From Zygnema circumcarinatum (taxonomy: Eukaryota; Streptophyta; Zygnematophyceae; Zygnematales; Zygnemataceae), in NCBI GenBank assembly GCA_037447605.1, contig CM074814.1, forward strand, positions 1,661,207 through 1,725,206: DNA of 64,000 nucleotides. The letters run 5' to 3'. Positions 1 to 15,669 of this stretch are shown piece by piece. A program made the position numbers and the translations under genes. The first letter of the stretch is position 1. Every line of letters starts with the position of its first letter. A model generated the notes under the pieces. The model saw only the letters and a list, made by a program, of their open reading frames with translations. It made no database searches and was not told the origin of the DNA.

Positions 1-2807
1 TCACTCTTCGGCCAGAATTGACACCTTCCTTGGCACGACTTGTATTGCAGAAGGGGTGCGTGGGGCACTGATCCTGTATTTTACCTACTTTTGTATTCAT
101 TGCCCCTGAGTAACGAACCGTGCGAGAGGATTGATCAGTTTTTTCTGTCTTTCAGGAAATCTATCTCACCTCCACTGAAATGGTTTGCAATTGGACAATG
201 CTGGAGATATGAACGCATGACGAGGGGAAGGAGGCGTGAGCATTTCCAATGGAATATGGATATTCTTGGGGTAGCTGGGGTGGAGGTGAGTGGAGATCCT
301 CCACCTGGGCATTTTTCTTTGACTGGTTATGATCACGTTCCAAGTCAGGCCATCCTTTTTTGTGTTTTGAACTGCGTCAATAGAATAATGCATGTGATGC
401 TTGGATTGGTGGGAGGACAGGCCGAAGCAGAGCTGCTCTCAGCTATTGTGACGTTTTTTTCACGACTAGGATTGACATCGGCTGATGTTGGGATCCGTGT
501 GTCTAACCGGAAGGTGAAGCGATGATGTTTCTCATTTAGTAGAGTATCCTGTATGAACTTGTAACGTGGGCTGGCTGCAGTTATTGAGAAACTGAATTGA
601 CTTGATTTTCTAAGGATGAGTTTTTTAGGAGTAAATCTTTCTGCAAGGACAGGCTTTCTATACATTGGGGCAACTTTTAAGAGAGCCGCATGATTATGAC
701 TTGTTAGTTGGAAACTTGGTCAATCATGCAGGTCTTGCAGGCCTTGCTCAGCCGTCATGATGTACCTTCCGAAGCGTTTGCTTCAGTGTGTGTTATTGTG
801 GATAAGGTGAGTCTATGCTAGATGGAAATCTTTGGCCGACCCTACTCCAGAGGATAATGCTGGAAATTCTAAATATATACAGGAAGATATACGCACTAGT
901 TGCAGTTTCTGGCATGCATTCCGGCGCACATGGTGGCCTAAAGTTATTAGCCTCGATGTAGGAGGCATTTTGGCTCATGTTGTTTGGTCCGAAGAAGCTA
1001 TCAATGAGTAGACTTGAGTCAATGCTTGTCGGTCACTTCAATGTTTGAGCACCACTTGGAGGGATGCAGATTGAAAAGATACCTCGGGAAGATGTTGAAC
1101 GAGAGCTGGCAGCCATCGGCCTTTCTGTAGAGGCTATTGATGGCATTCTTGGAGTTATGTCAGTGCGTTCACTGGATGAATTGAAAAGTAAGCTGTTTTC
1201 CTTTTTGTTTGGGAAAAGAGTGTCAACGCAGATGTTTCGCTCCTTGAGTCTTTTATGGATCTGGTAATCAAATTGGACGAGCTATCTGGTTCCAATGCGC
1301 TGCTAACCATACTGACAGTGTCAAGGCTGCCTTAGTTTGCCAAAACATGTTTATACATTCATTTTAAGGTTTTTTGTGACAAACGGTCTTTTGGGCACAG
1401 TGCAGGTTTAGTTGGGGACAGCATTGAAGCCCTTGGAGAGCTGCAACAACTCTTTCACCTTGCAGATGCCTACGGCATTTCTAATTGGCTTGTCTTTGAT
1501 GCTTCAGTCGTGAGAGGGCTGGCATACTACACTGGCACAGTTTTTGAGGTATGGCACTTCCATGAGGCCAACAGACTCGAATAGCACATTTGCAAGTACT
1601 TAATACGCCTCGTTGTGTATGTGGAAAGCAGTTTGCTCAGCACTGATGTGTGTGCATCTCTATACAGAAAGTGACAAGAAGTATAATTGGTGAATGATAG
1701 CCGGTACTTGACATTGTGCTAATTGCAGGCATTTGACCGTGAGGGAAAGCTGCGTGCCATTTGTGGAGGAGGCCGATATGACCGCCTTCTATCCACGTTT
1801 GGGGGAATTGACACGCCTGCTTGCGGCTTCGGGTTTGGTGATGCAGTCATTGTTGAGGTACGTATGGGGGTCGGCCTCTCTTCAACTTACAAAAGAAGCT
1901 CTTAATTTGCAAGGTGAATGTGCTGAAAATATCCAGTTAACTTGAGTCCTTCCCGATCTCGCTCTCCCAGCCCTAACTGATCCGTTTCTTGTTCCACTTT
2001 ATGAACTGCTTTTGCACCACGCTTGTCAGTAACGCCATAGTTGCAAGATGTAGGCTGATTTAAACCCATTGCAGTATCGCTTTTCAGTCAAAAGTATTGT
2101 TGCGCTATAAGTTTGACTGAACAAGTGTTTGACATTTTGAAATATACTGATTTTGTGGAACACTTGATTGCAGCTTTTGAAGGAGAAAGGTCTGCTACCA
2201 AAGTTTCCCCACACAATAGATGACATCGTGGTGCCATTGGATGAAGAGCTCAGGCCCCAAGCAACGGCACTTGCAAGCCGTCTTCGAAGTGCAGGCCGAG
2301 CAGTTGACCTTGTTCTGGAAAGCAAACGACTCAAGTGGTACTCCACTGATCGTACCCGCAGTCATGACCTGGAAATTCTTCACGTCAGCAATGGATATTT
2401 ACGATCGTGTGGATGAATCTCATTGTTCTGGCATTTAAGTGGCGGTGTCTGATGCTTTCACTCTTGCTGCATGTTCCCTAGAAATTCCCCATAGTATGAT
2501 AGGGGTAGCTCAGATGATGTTGGAGAAATGAACGCATGTCCTTGGAACTGCATGCAAGGTGTGGAATGTGTCTGTTAAATCTTGTCCTTTCGTGCTGCGG
2601 ATGAAGGTAGTCTTTCATTTCTTGGTATAGAAAAATGATTTTTGGTGGTGGAATATTGGTTATGGCAGGGCCTTCAAGCAGGCTGAGCGAGTAGGGGCGG
2701 GCCGCATGATCATGTTGGGCTCCGCGGAGTGGGAGCGTCAGACTGTGAAGGTCAAGGACCTGGCCACGAGAGAAGAGTCAGAAGTTCCCTACGCTGAGGT
2801 CGCTTGA
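1..2807 (+). CDS. HISRS: Histidyl-tRNA synthetase, organellar/bacterial type (5' partial)
   Basis: Class II aminoacyl-tRNA synthetase that charges tRNA-His; the plant form of this type usually serves plastid and mitochondrion. Exons joined: <1-55, 156-285, 421-513, 732-806, 1070-1187, 1406-1548, 1729-1857, 2174-2337, 2669-2807; all phases agree and the frame stops with TGA at 2805-2807. Visible motifs: [12 protein letters not shown] at the left edge, motif 2 with [20 protein letters not shown] (nt 211-270), the histidine-specific [13 protein letters not shown] (nt 1498-1536), [10 protein letters not shown], and motif 3 GFGFGDAVI. The C-terminal anticodon-binding domain runs from DDIVVPLD to the end. 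The N-terminus and transit peptide lie outside the window. Identity is very secure; the exact organelle is inferred. Confidence 0.97.
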
Positions 2808-6572
<3,765 letters not shown>

Positions 6573-7845
6573 GCCTCTGTTCCGCCAAAACTTTACCACG
6601 TCCGTATATCTTACAAGTTGCTACGTGATGATTGGGTCTGTTGGGTTACGGTTAGAGCCCTTGTAGGTTTGAGATGCTCTTTTTTTGAGCCTGGGATAGG
6701 TCACTATGAAACGCACAAAGCTGCGTATATGCTCTGCTCCGCAGGTAGCCATTCATCGCGTCCGCCTGGAGAGCTTGTCTCGGGCTCGTTTGGGCGTATT
6801 GCTTACTGCCAGTTCGACAATTTTTTGGCTTATAAAGTAGAGCTGGTTGTAGCGCAGCAGCTCTGCTTCACACGTAGCTTTTTGCTTTTAGGGTTTCCAT
6901 GTATGGCCTTCGTGCTTGATCGGTTTCCTTTCTAAACCCTCATGGTGGCGGCTGCAGGCCCTGGAAGTCAATCCTAAGAGTGCAGCGCCTTGTCATCAAC
7001 TGTCAGTCTCCTGAAGTGTATGAGCGTCTTCCAGTACCTGACAGGGCTGGGAACTCAAGAGTGCACTTATAGGGCTGATGAAACTCAAACTGGTGACAGC
7101 AATGTGTAATCTTATTTGCCCTGAAATTTTGTATGTAAATCTCCAGTGGCCTGCTTGCACTGGGAGTCTGGGACGGTCTCGGGTTTTGTTGGCTACATGT
7201 AACCAGATAATAAGGCCAGGCGAACCCTCATACTGCACGCAAAGATCAACGATCTTCTCTTAGAACACAGGCCCTTGGAGGAGGCAGCACCCTAAGGGGT
7301 TAGCAAACATTCCAACTTACTATGATTATGATCCAAAATTCAAAATTGGAGTACGAGAAGTTCTGGATTCCCAAATTTTGAATTCTTGGTTTGTGGCATG
7401 GGCTGCGGCATTCATGGGTTGTGGATTCGGTGATACAATCTCGACTTTGCAAAGGGCCAAAAAGGTGTTATAGGGTCTCCACTGTTGGCGAGGACCACCG
7501 TTCTGCATACGCACAGTGGTCTCAGAGGGTACGAATGTCACCCTGCAAGTTGTCGAGAGGCCCAGCGTCCATCCGGCATATATACCAAAGTCCGCATACC
7601 GCTACCATTCTACCGCTACCGAATCTGCTTAATATCGCAATTTCGAACCTTACCAAACCTGAGAAGGTCTCAAAATTCGCGAGAGCCCAACCCGAGCGGA
7701 ATACTTAAGCCTCCACAATTTCGTACGATTTTCGGAATTTGGAGGCTCCAAGAGACGAGTTTGCCAAAATAAATAAATAAAATTAAAATGATTAAGCAGC
7801 AGTGCGACCAGAAGCGAGCACGGAACTCGAGCAACAATTATTACT
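6573..7845. other. Convergent intergenic region, Rab6 and MED25 3' ends
   Basis: Rab6 (+) and MED25 (-) converge here. The first part is probably Rab6 3'UTR. Open frames at 6618-6935 and 7391-7708 have no recognisable protein features. I see no repeat or RNA gene. Confidence 0.5.
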
Positions 7846-8018
7846 TTACATAATGAAGTTGTTGCCAGTCAAGCCTGAGGTGGGAGCAGTTGGGGCTCTT
7901 TGGCTTTGCACGTAGTTGAACTGCCCGCTGAGGTCGCTAGAGGACTGCTGCGGCTGCGCTTGCATGGGGGGGGTTTGGGGCCTCTGGGAAGCCTGCTGCG
8001 GAACACCCCCCCCTTGCT

Positions 8019-8052
<34 letters not shown>

Positions 8053-11000
8053 ACTGTTGGGGGCCAACACCACCATGTCCTGAGAAGGCACACACAACAG
8101 AACCACCACAAATCACGACTTCTTCGCTGCACTGTACTGCACTGTGCCTTTGCAAATCTGCTGCTGAGGCTTGTTGAGGGCGAAACTTCAAATGAATTGT
8201 GGGGAGGAGCGCATCAGGGAGAAGAGGGGATAAGAGATGGAAGAAAGGACGTACCTTGGGAAACAGCATACCGATGAGGCGGCCAGGTCTGTCAGGGACG
8301 CTGGCAAGGAGGAGGGTTTGAGAAGGAAGCTTGATTACAGCACACTGCAGCCCAAGGTATGGCAGACGAGCTGTGAGATATGTGGAGCTTGGTTTCGAGA
8401 TTTCATCTCAATGGGAATTTAGAGCCACAAAGTAATTGCTAGAACCATGTTGCAGCGGAGAAAGGAAGCTGAGGATGAAAGATCGTTAGAAGTGTGTAAG
8501 GTTTCGTTAGTTTCACCACATGCCCTCCAACTGCTGTAATGCCTTTAAGTTCAATTGAACCTCTCTGCTTGTTCAACTCCTCAAACATACCAAAGCAGCA
8601 GATAAAGAAGGAGAAACGAGTCCTGAATACGCACCAACTTTTTCTCGGCCATCTGCTTCAGAAAGTGGTGATCCGACAAAGGCCGAAAAACAAGCAGCTC
8701 TGCTTTCCCCTGATATTCTCTGTGGAGTCAACATGAAGCAATAACAAGCAATCATGAGGAACATCAATCGGAGAGCTGGGACAGGTGTGCCCCTTTTCTC
8801 GTGATTACTTTACAGCAATATGAGTTAGTCAGGTAAGCACTAATGAGCTCACGCTTAAAAGGGCACACACAAGTCAAATTCAAGGTTGGTAAGCCCACTC
8901 ACACACAGATACTGACAAAAGTTATTGCCACTATGCACTGTTTAGGCAAATGAGACACTGCTTATTATACTTCCCTTCACACATGGAGCTGCGATAGGGG
9001 CACATGGTAGCTAATCGTCTTGAATGCAACGTAAAAAACCATGGAAGTCCCATGCGTAACAAGTAGCAGAAGGTCTACCTGCTATTCATGTGATCTTGAG
9101 CTATCAGTCGCACTATTTGCATGCTCGTCGGCCAATCAGAAGCCAAACTGCATTCCACATCACCCATGGCAGCGTCCTGTCAGAATTCAGTAACCCACAT
9201 AAAACTGAACAATTAACAAACTTAATTTGGGAAATCGATGTTGCCAAGCTCAGGGCCTATCTGCATCGCAGTAACATTTTTCACTGGACATGCATGCAGG
9301 ATCGCTGGAGAGGCTGACTATCACCGAGATTGAAAAAGCAAACAGAGTCTGCTCTAAACATAAACGCGGGTCTTGAGGAAGAGTGCTCACTCTTCAGGTG
9401 AGCTATTTTGCCGGTATCCCTGCAACAAAACCGCCGATCAAAATCAATGCATAAGCAATCAAATTAGCCCATGCAGACATCTCATTTGGTGAACAAGCTG
9501 CCGCAGCAGAAGTCCACCTCATTGAATCATTTGCTTAATAATAACAGCTCATGTAGAACCTCAAAAAATGTGCCAAAGAGTAGGAAAGCTGCGAGCAGAA
9601 GTCTCCAGCTTTTGTACTCACTTCCAACCTGCAGATGAAGACGGGCTTCATTTGCCTCTGCCCAGCCAACACACCCTGTGGGAGGCACAATGCCATGTCA
9701 GCATTAAGGAGAGCTATGAGCACAATGAAAGGGGACTGACTTTGAAGCGAAGAAAGCATCTACAGCTGCTACTTCACATGTCTTTTTCCTTCGGTCCTGC
9801 GGGCGAAGACTCGACCTGCTATGGGGTTTGACAAGGACAACTATGCAGGCAGGCTTAAGCTCTTTAAAATCCATATTAATTTTGGCAAGAAAGAAACCCT
9901 TTCTGTTTGAAAGAAACCCTAGTGTTTTACACAGTCTGGGCTCAACTCGACATCCAACTATTTATATCTGGTGATTAGGACGAGCCGAAAGATCCAATTA
10001 ACAAACAGCCAATATGCAATACTCCAATCTGGCAATTTTGATCAGGCAAGGCCAAACCCCCGCTCAATTGTTTATTCTACAACAAAAAGGACAGGTGTTG
10101 TCGCATGCAAAACCTAATACGGAAACGAAAGTCACAATGCTTTCAGGACAGGAATCTCAGACTTCTCCCACTGAGATAACTTTCCTGCTGAACTCCGAAT
10201 GGGCTGCCCCTCCCCTATCTCTCTCTCCCTCAAAAGCAGTGCGGCTCACCTCCCAAAGCTTGGTATAGCGCGGCTGCTGTTGCCCCGGATTTGGCTGAGA
10301 AGCCGGCTTTTGGCCCATACTGGTAGAGAGAGGGGCAGTGCTTGACATAGAAGCTACAGGGGGAGAAGCAGCTATATGCTCCTGCATGCTTTGAGTAGCT
10401 GCAGGAAAGCCGGGAGTGGGAATCATCCCCACTCCCGGAGTGGAGGAGAGAATTCCCCCTCCCTGAACAGCCATACTTACAGGACCCCCCATGCTCACGC
10501 TTCCCTGAGTAGGGAGGATATTCTGGCTAGCCATGGCTACTGAAGGAGTAGCTAAACTGCTAGTTGCTTGCACCATAGGTGGTTTTCCTATGACCCCAAT
10601 TCCCATGCCTTGCCCTGCAGGTACTTGGTTTATTCCCACAGCCCCATTCATCCCAAAGCTTCCGGATTGAGAGAGAGCAGTCTGACTATGCCCACCTGCC
10701 TGCTGGGTGAAGGCGGAGCTTATCAACCCCATACCAGGTTGCAGCATGCTGCTGCTTGGCTGGGAACCCACTCCCACTCCGACTCCTACTCCTACTCCCA
10801 CTCCCACTCCCACTCCCACTCCCTGAGAGACAATGCCGGCCACTCCTGCAGCTGCCTGACTTGGAGGAAGAATACCAACAGCATTCACTCCCACGGCTGA
10901 GCCCAATCCTCCTCCCACTGTTAAGCCTGCTGCTCCCCCCACCGCCATTCCTGGGGTAGAACCCACAGAAACGAGTCCCCCCATAGGCGGCATAGTGCTA

Positions 11001-14000
11001 AGGACGGCCATACCTCCTACACCTCCTACTCCTCCTCCCACAGCCGGCACACTCCCCAGCCGACCTGCCTGACTAAGTGCTGGAACAGCACCCAACCCAT
11101 TTCCAGAAGCAATACCTCCAATGCTCTGCTGACCCACACTTATTGATGGGACTCCCCCCATAGTCGCAAGTCCCCCTGCTGCAGAAACACCCACAACTAC
11201 CGCTGCCGGAGTAGTGAGAGTGGAAGCGTTGGGGGTAACGCGCATAGTGTCAAGTGTAGAGCCTACAGCTGCTGACATAGCATCTATCTGTGGGAGGGTG
11301 CCTCTCCCCACAGTTGCTAGAGATGAAGGAGGGGCCCCCTGAATGTTGTTTCTTATGGCTGAAGTCGCGGTAACGGCCTTTGTGGCCTGCGGATTGACAC
11401 CAATGGCAGGTACAGCACCCGGAGCTACGCCCATTTGGAGGGTTTCCTGGAAAGAGATAGGGAAACAACAATATACAAAGGTTGGACCATCAGAAGCTCG
11501 TGAACATTGAGCACTATTACAGTTGCTTTCAGTTCAGCTTTATCACAGTCCCATCTAAACACTTTCTGCAGGGTAGCAGTCCTTGCTTTCCACAAATCCC
11601 CAATGTGCGTAGACGAGTGGCATGGTATCAGCGTCAGTTCTTTTCTTAAGATGCTTGTAGTTCTCTCCGTCGGTTTTCATGTTTGGAAAATGATGTACCT
11701 TCTTTAGACTTGGCACTCCAGGACGCACATCTGCATTTCCAAAAAACGAAATTGGATAAGGTACAAACTTACTGACTTTAAGTTTATTGTCCGAATGACA
11801 AGGAACTTCACATCAGGCTGAAAAACGAGAGGGTGAACCTTACATTCTCTTTGCACATCCAATAGCAACCGTCCTTCAGGAACCTTTCTGATATTGAACC
11901 ACTTTTAAGAACAATCTTGTTTTTGAATTCTGGTTAATGTGTTATGAGTCAAATAAATTCAATCTGGCCATCAAAAGCCATCCTGCTGACCACTCATACC
12001 TTACATTCAAATCAACTCTACCGTGCGTATTAGCAGAACGCAAATGCAGTGGGAACGGGGTAAGAATAAAGACACCAACTGCAGCGACGGTCGGAGCTTT
12101 AGGGCATTTCACGTTTAGGGTTAGGGTTCAGATCAGGGCTAAGTACAGGAATAAAGTTGCATGTTGAGGTGGTTCTTGAGGTTAGGGCAAATATTTGGAC
12201 GAGGGATTAAAATGAGGGTTAGTGTTTGCGTTAGGGCTGACATTAGGGCTACGATCGAGACTTGGCTTCAAGTTTCAGGTTTGGGTGCTGTTCAATTAGA
12301 GGTAAAGATCAAAATTAGGGTCGGGTCGGGTTTAAAGTCGAGATGGAACGTAGGTTAGGCTCAAAATAATAGCTAGGAGTAAGATCAAGAGTTAACAACT
12401 TTAAATTTCGTATTAAAGATGAGCGAGAGGGAGAGAGTGAGGGAGAGGTTTGTGGAGCCCACTGGCAGAATTATGACATGGAAAGATTGGCGTACTCACT
12501 GGGAAGGCCACCTCGAATGCCCGTTGCCTGTGCTCCTATAGGCATGCCCGATGCCGACAGTGCTATTGCTGAAGCTGAAGGCGGGCCTGCAGGATTCTCC
12601 GCTTTCACACGAGCACCTTCTCTTGGCTGATGCAGGGCTGAGTAAGCAGCCATAAATCCCTCTGAAAGCAGCACCATGTGGTGGGGGGAAACCTTTGAGG
12701 CTTCGGGAGGAAGCTCTGCGCCTGCGCGAACATTCCGCTTCCCCTGCAACCCGGTCTCACTCTTCATTTCTCAATGCTTCTCCAACAAACTGCAGCTATT
12801 CTTCAGTGAGAGATTGCAAGCTTGTTCTAATTGCGTAGGAGATTAGTAAGGGATGTTTCAAGGCACAATTGCCGCTCACACTGCTGTAGACCGTCCTTAG
12901 AGCTTGCAACTGCCGAGGAGCAATGATTGATAGTGACACAGCACACTGCAGCCACAGGATGAACTCCCATCCATCGCAGACCTTATTAGACAGAAGTTCT
13001 CTCGCCTCATATATCTTGTTATCCCTTCTGCCAACTCTCACAAAGCCACTCGCCCGCTCCTTAGCTATGCTAGTGAGTGCATCTCTCTAAACAGTTTCGA
13101 AATCAGACAGCAACACTAGCTTGATGCTTTAACTTACTAAAAGTCTGAAAGAGAGACGCTACTAGCTACTGAGTCTTATTCATCGCCCCTGACATGTGGA
13201 CAAGGTGATCCAAGCATCTGGTAGATATAATTCACCCTCAACAGAATCTTTCCTCCCTTGATAAGTGAATTATAAAAAGAATTCCACGTTTTGCTCTACG
13301 AGTGTGCCGCATACCTGGGAGTACGCCTGTGCGACAAGTGCTGCATCAGCAAGCCAGTATCCTTGCTGCTCTGTTTCTCCCATGGGTGCAGCAGGTTGAG
13401 TGCTGATGGGTGGGCACGGCACAGGTTTAGGTATTCTTTGAGGGGGAGAGGCCGCCACAAGGACAACATGCTTCTGACGCTCAGAGACGTGCGGGAGAGG
13501 AGGGGTCACTGTGGGAGCAGGGCAGCACATCTGCACATCGAGCAGACCAGCAATCATTGTCGCTTGCTCGATATTCTAAAGGGAGAAGGACTGCTGGTCG
13601 GAGGGTCTGTTTGAGGCTTACGGGTACTACAGAACGCGCCTCTTATATTCTGCAGTAGTGAACAAAGTGACGAACTTGCTGGCAAAGAAGAATCGGAAAG
13701 TAGCTCACGAGCCTGACCTTGAGTATTGGACGTTATCAAAGACATGCAACAGCTATGGTGACAGATAAGAAGGCTTCTCTCAATAAGGAGATTGAAAGGA
13801 AGTATGATAGCATAACTTTCACGATTCTGTATCGTGTGGCATACAGGTGGTTCATAGCCTACAGCGTAGGTAGTTTAGTGCCAACGATCTGTAATCTACA
13901 ACAGATGTTGCTCATTCCGGAGCAGAAAGTCCAACAACAATGTACCCGAACATGAAGTATTGTAGCTTGTATTGGCGCAGCAATTATACCTTTATAAAGG

Positions 14001-15363
14001 CAATTCAACGAAGTGTCCCAACACCCTCACTTGACAAGAAAAATGATTGGTACAACTGTGGAATGAAGACATAAGTAAGGAAAGATTCATGTGCAGCGAG
14101 CCATTCCTTTCTATATTCATTTTTTACAAGCTCCGATTCTTCCTTTCTCTGTCCTTTCTCTGGGGCCGCCATGACGAGAAGCATAAGGTGTACAGCATGG
14201 AAAAGATACGCACCATTAGAGCCTCTGCCAGAGCTTCCGCAATAGCAGTCTCTCCACAACCCCCTCCAGAAAACTCGATGTTGCTCAACCATTGCATGAA
14301 GAGATCTTTATCATTCGTCCATGAACTTTGCAGCAACGAACTGTCTGTCCCCAATGCCGCGTAGAAGGGCGGTTCACTTCTGTTGTATCACTGACCTAGA
14401 CTACAATAACAGGCGCACTGCTGTATGCACAACTATGCAGTTTAGACGCACAGTCGGCTTGCGCTTCCACTGTTGCTGGCTTCAAGCCTGACTATATACT
14501 GTTTTCTCCGATTCTCTGTGCCAAAAGGGCAGGACTCAAATTCTCCTCATTCGGATTTCTTTCAGGCTCATGTGCAGGTGTCGTTCAAAGGCGTTCAGCC
14601 ACTTACCCGAATATGGGCCTGGGCTGTTGAAAACAATGAGAGCCATCTCCGCAGAAGATGTGATCAACTTCTGGAAAAGGAGGAGTGCAAAACACATGCG
14701 GAGATAGCCTTACTCTTTGCACAAGATTTCTTCGGACAGTAGCCATAGCAATAGTTGAAAGTCAGACTGCTACATGTAAACAGGCACTTAATAACTTCTG
14801 TTTGAAAGAGCCAAAGAATAGGCACGCCATGTGATCGAGTCATGCACATTGTGAAATTATTTAAAAGTAGCTATGTCTGCGGTATCACATGGGGACCCGC
14901 ATGAAACGATGTAAATAGAAAAATTGACAATTGGTGGCTGTAAGGGCAACGAGAATTGTAAATAGAAACAGGAGGCTGAAACGTGACTGATACCTGCCCA
15001 TTGTTGTCAATGCCGCAGAAAGCCCTGCATGCTCCCTCCCATCCTCAAACGCGCAGTCGCATATCAGCTCCGACTTTTTCAAGAGATATTTCATAATGAT
15101 TTCTTACAATATCAACTTTATTGTAACAACAGCAACAATTGTCTACTAACCAATTTACATCAGCCAATCACCACTGCAAGCTACTAGAAGGTTTCAAACT
15201 CCAAATGGCAATTGCAGAATGAGGAGCTTTAGAGACTTCAGGATAGCAGCGAAGATGCTGACCGCACAATCTTGTCGAGGTATTCTTTGCGGAGAATTGG
15301 CCAGTAAGGGCCCAGCCCTGACGTCCCTTCCACTAACACCACCAGCTGCCGCGCTGCTGCCAT
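7846..15363 (-). CDS. MED25: Mediator complex subunit 25 (PFT1-like)
   Basis: Nuclear coactivator subunit linking transcription factors to RNA polymerase II; in plants involved in jasmonate, light and flowering responses. Exons on the minus strand: 15363-15263, 15024-14994, 14670-14607, 14344-14214, 13530-13315, 12945-12880, 12743-12500, 11446-10250, 9675-9622, 9419-9391, 9147-9079, 8719-8635, 8344-8255, 8079-7846. The N-terminal VWA domain shows VVLVEGTSGLGPYW, MALIVFNSPGPYS, FMQWLSNIEFSGGG, HVVLVAASPP and SLSIIAPRQL. A 399-codon Gly/Val/Met-rich linker follows. The ACID/PTOV-like region has VLAGQRQMKPVFICRLE, LASDWPTSMQIVRLIAQDHM, YQGKAELLVFRPLSDHHF and GRLIGMLFPKDMVVLAP, and the tail is polyglutamine. 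Total about 870 aa, as in family members. Oddity: exon 12743-12500 ends in phase 1 but the large exon starts in phase 0, so a small exon or other donor in 11447-12499 is missing from my model. Confidence 0.95.
7980..8055 (-). repeat. CAG/GCT microsatellite encoding MED25 polyglutamine tail
   Basis: GCT/TGT trinucleotide run on the plus strand encodes about 13 consecutive Gln in the last MED25 exon, followed by more Gln-rich sequence. Poly-Leu in the opposite strand is a shadow. Confidence 0.85.
10780..10831 (-). repeat. Coding hexanucleotide microsatellite in MED25
   Basis: Plus-strand CTCCCA/CTCCTA repeats encode an alternating Gly-Val run of about 18 residues in the large MED25 exon. Repeat units are CTCCCACTCC-like with a few substitutions. 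Confidence 0.85.
12085..12345 (+). repeat. Degenerate telomere-like TTAGGG repeats in a MED25 intron
   Basis: Many TTAGGG or close variants (GTTTAGGGTTAGGGTTCAG near 12110-12130, then GTTAGGGC, GAGGGTTAG, ATTAGGGCT and ATTAGGGTCGGG) spread over about 250 bases of the long intron between the 12743-12500 and 11446-10250 exons. They look like a decayed interstitial telomeric tract. Confidence 0.55.
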
Positions 15364-15669
15364 GGCTCACGCACATGCGCTGCTCAAGGCAGGCTTCTTC
15401 AAACCCTCACTTTCGATGTCGCCACATGAAAGCGCGCCAGGCAGGAGGATACAACAGAGCGAGGGAAGCGGGTTACAGCAGACTTCAGGCCAATCAGCCT
15501 TCGTCAAATTTGAGAGACCTTCCAAAAGATGATACAGTATCTGGTATTGCAGCTCCTTGCAGCGTGATGATACGTCCGACACCTGTGAAACGAAGGCCTG
15601 CTTTCGAAGCAAAGACCTAAAAGTTGATGCCGCGCGAGCAAACTCTTAAAGCAGACTGCGGGTAAGGTC
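15364..15669. promoter_or_regulatory. Divergent promoter between MED25 and proline-rich unknown
   Basis: 306 bases separate the two start codons, which point away from each other. It must hold both 5'UTRs and core promoters. No TATA box stands out. An AAACCCTCACTT stretch at about 15399 is the nearest thing to a telo-box. Confidence 0.6.

Noticed and set aside
7900-8277. Plus-strand frame with poly-leucine
   Set aside because: Antisense shadow of the MED25 polyglutamine exon and its neighbours.
12085-12345. True chromosome end
   Set aside because: TTAGGG units are degenerate and lie inside an intron with genes continuing on both sides.
15219-15620. 133-codon plus-strand frame over the MED25 start
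   Set aside because: Overlaps the conserved first MED25 exon on the other strand and has no recognisable features.
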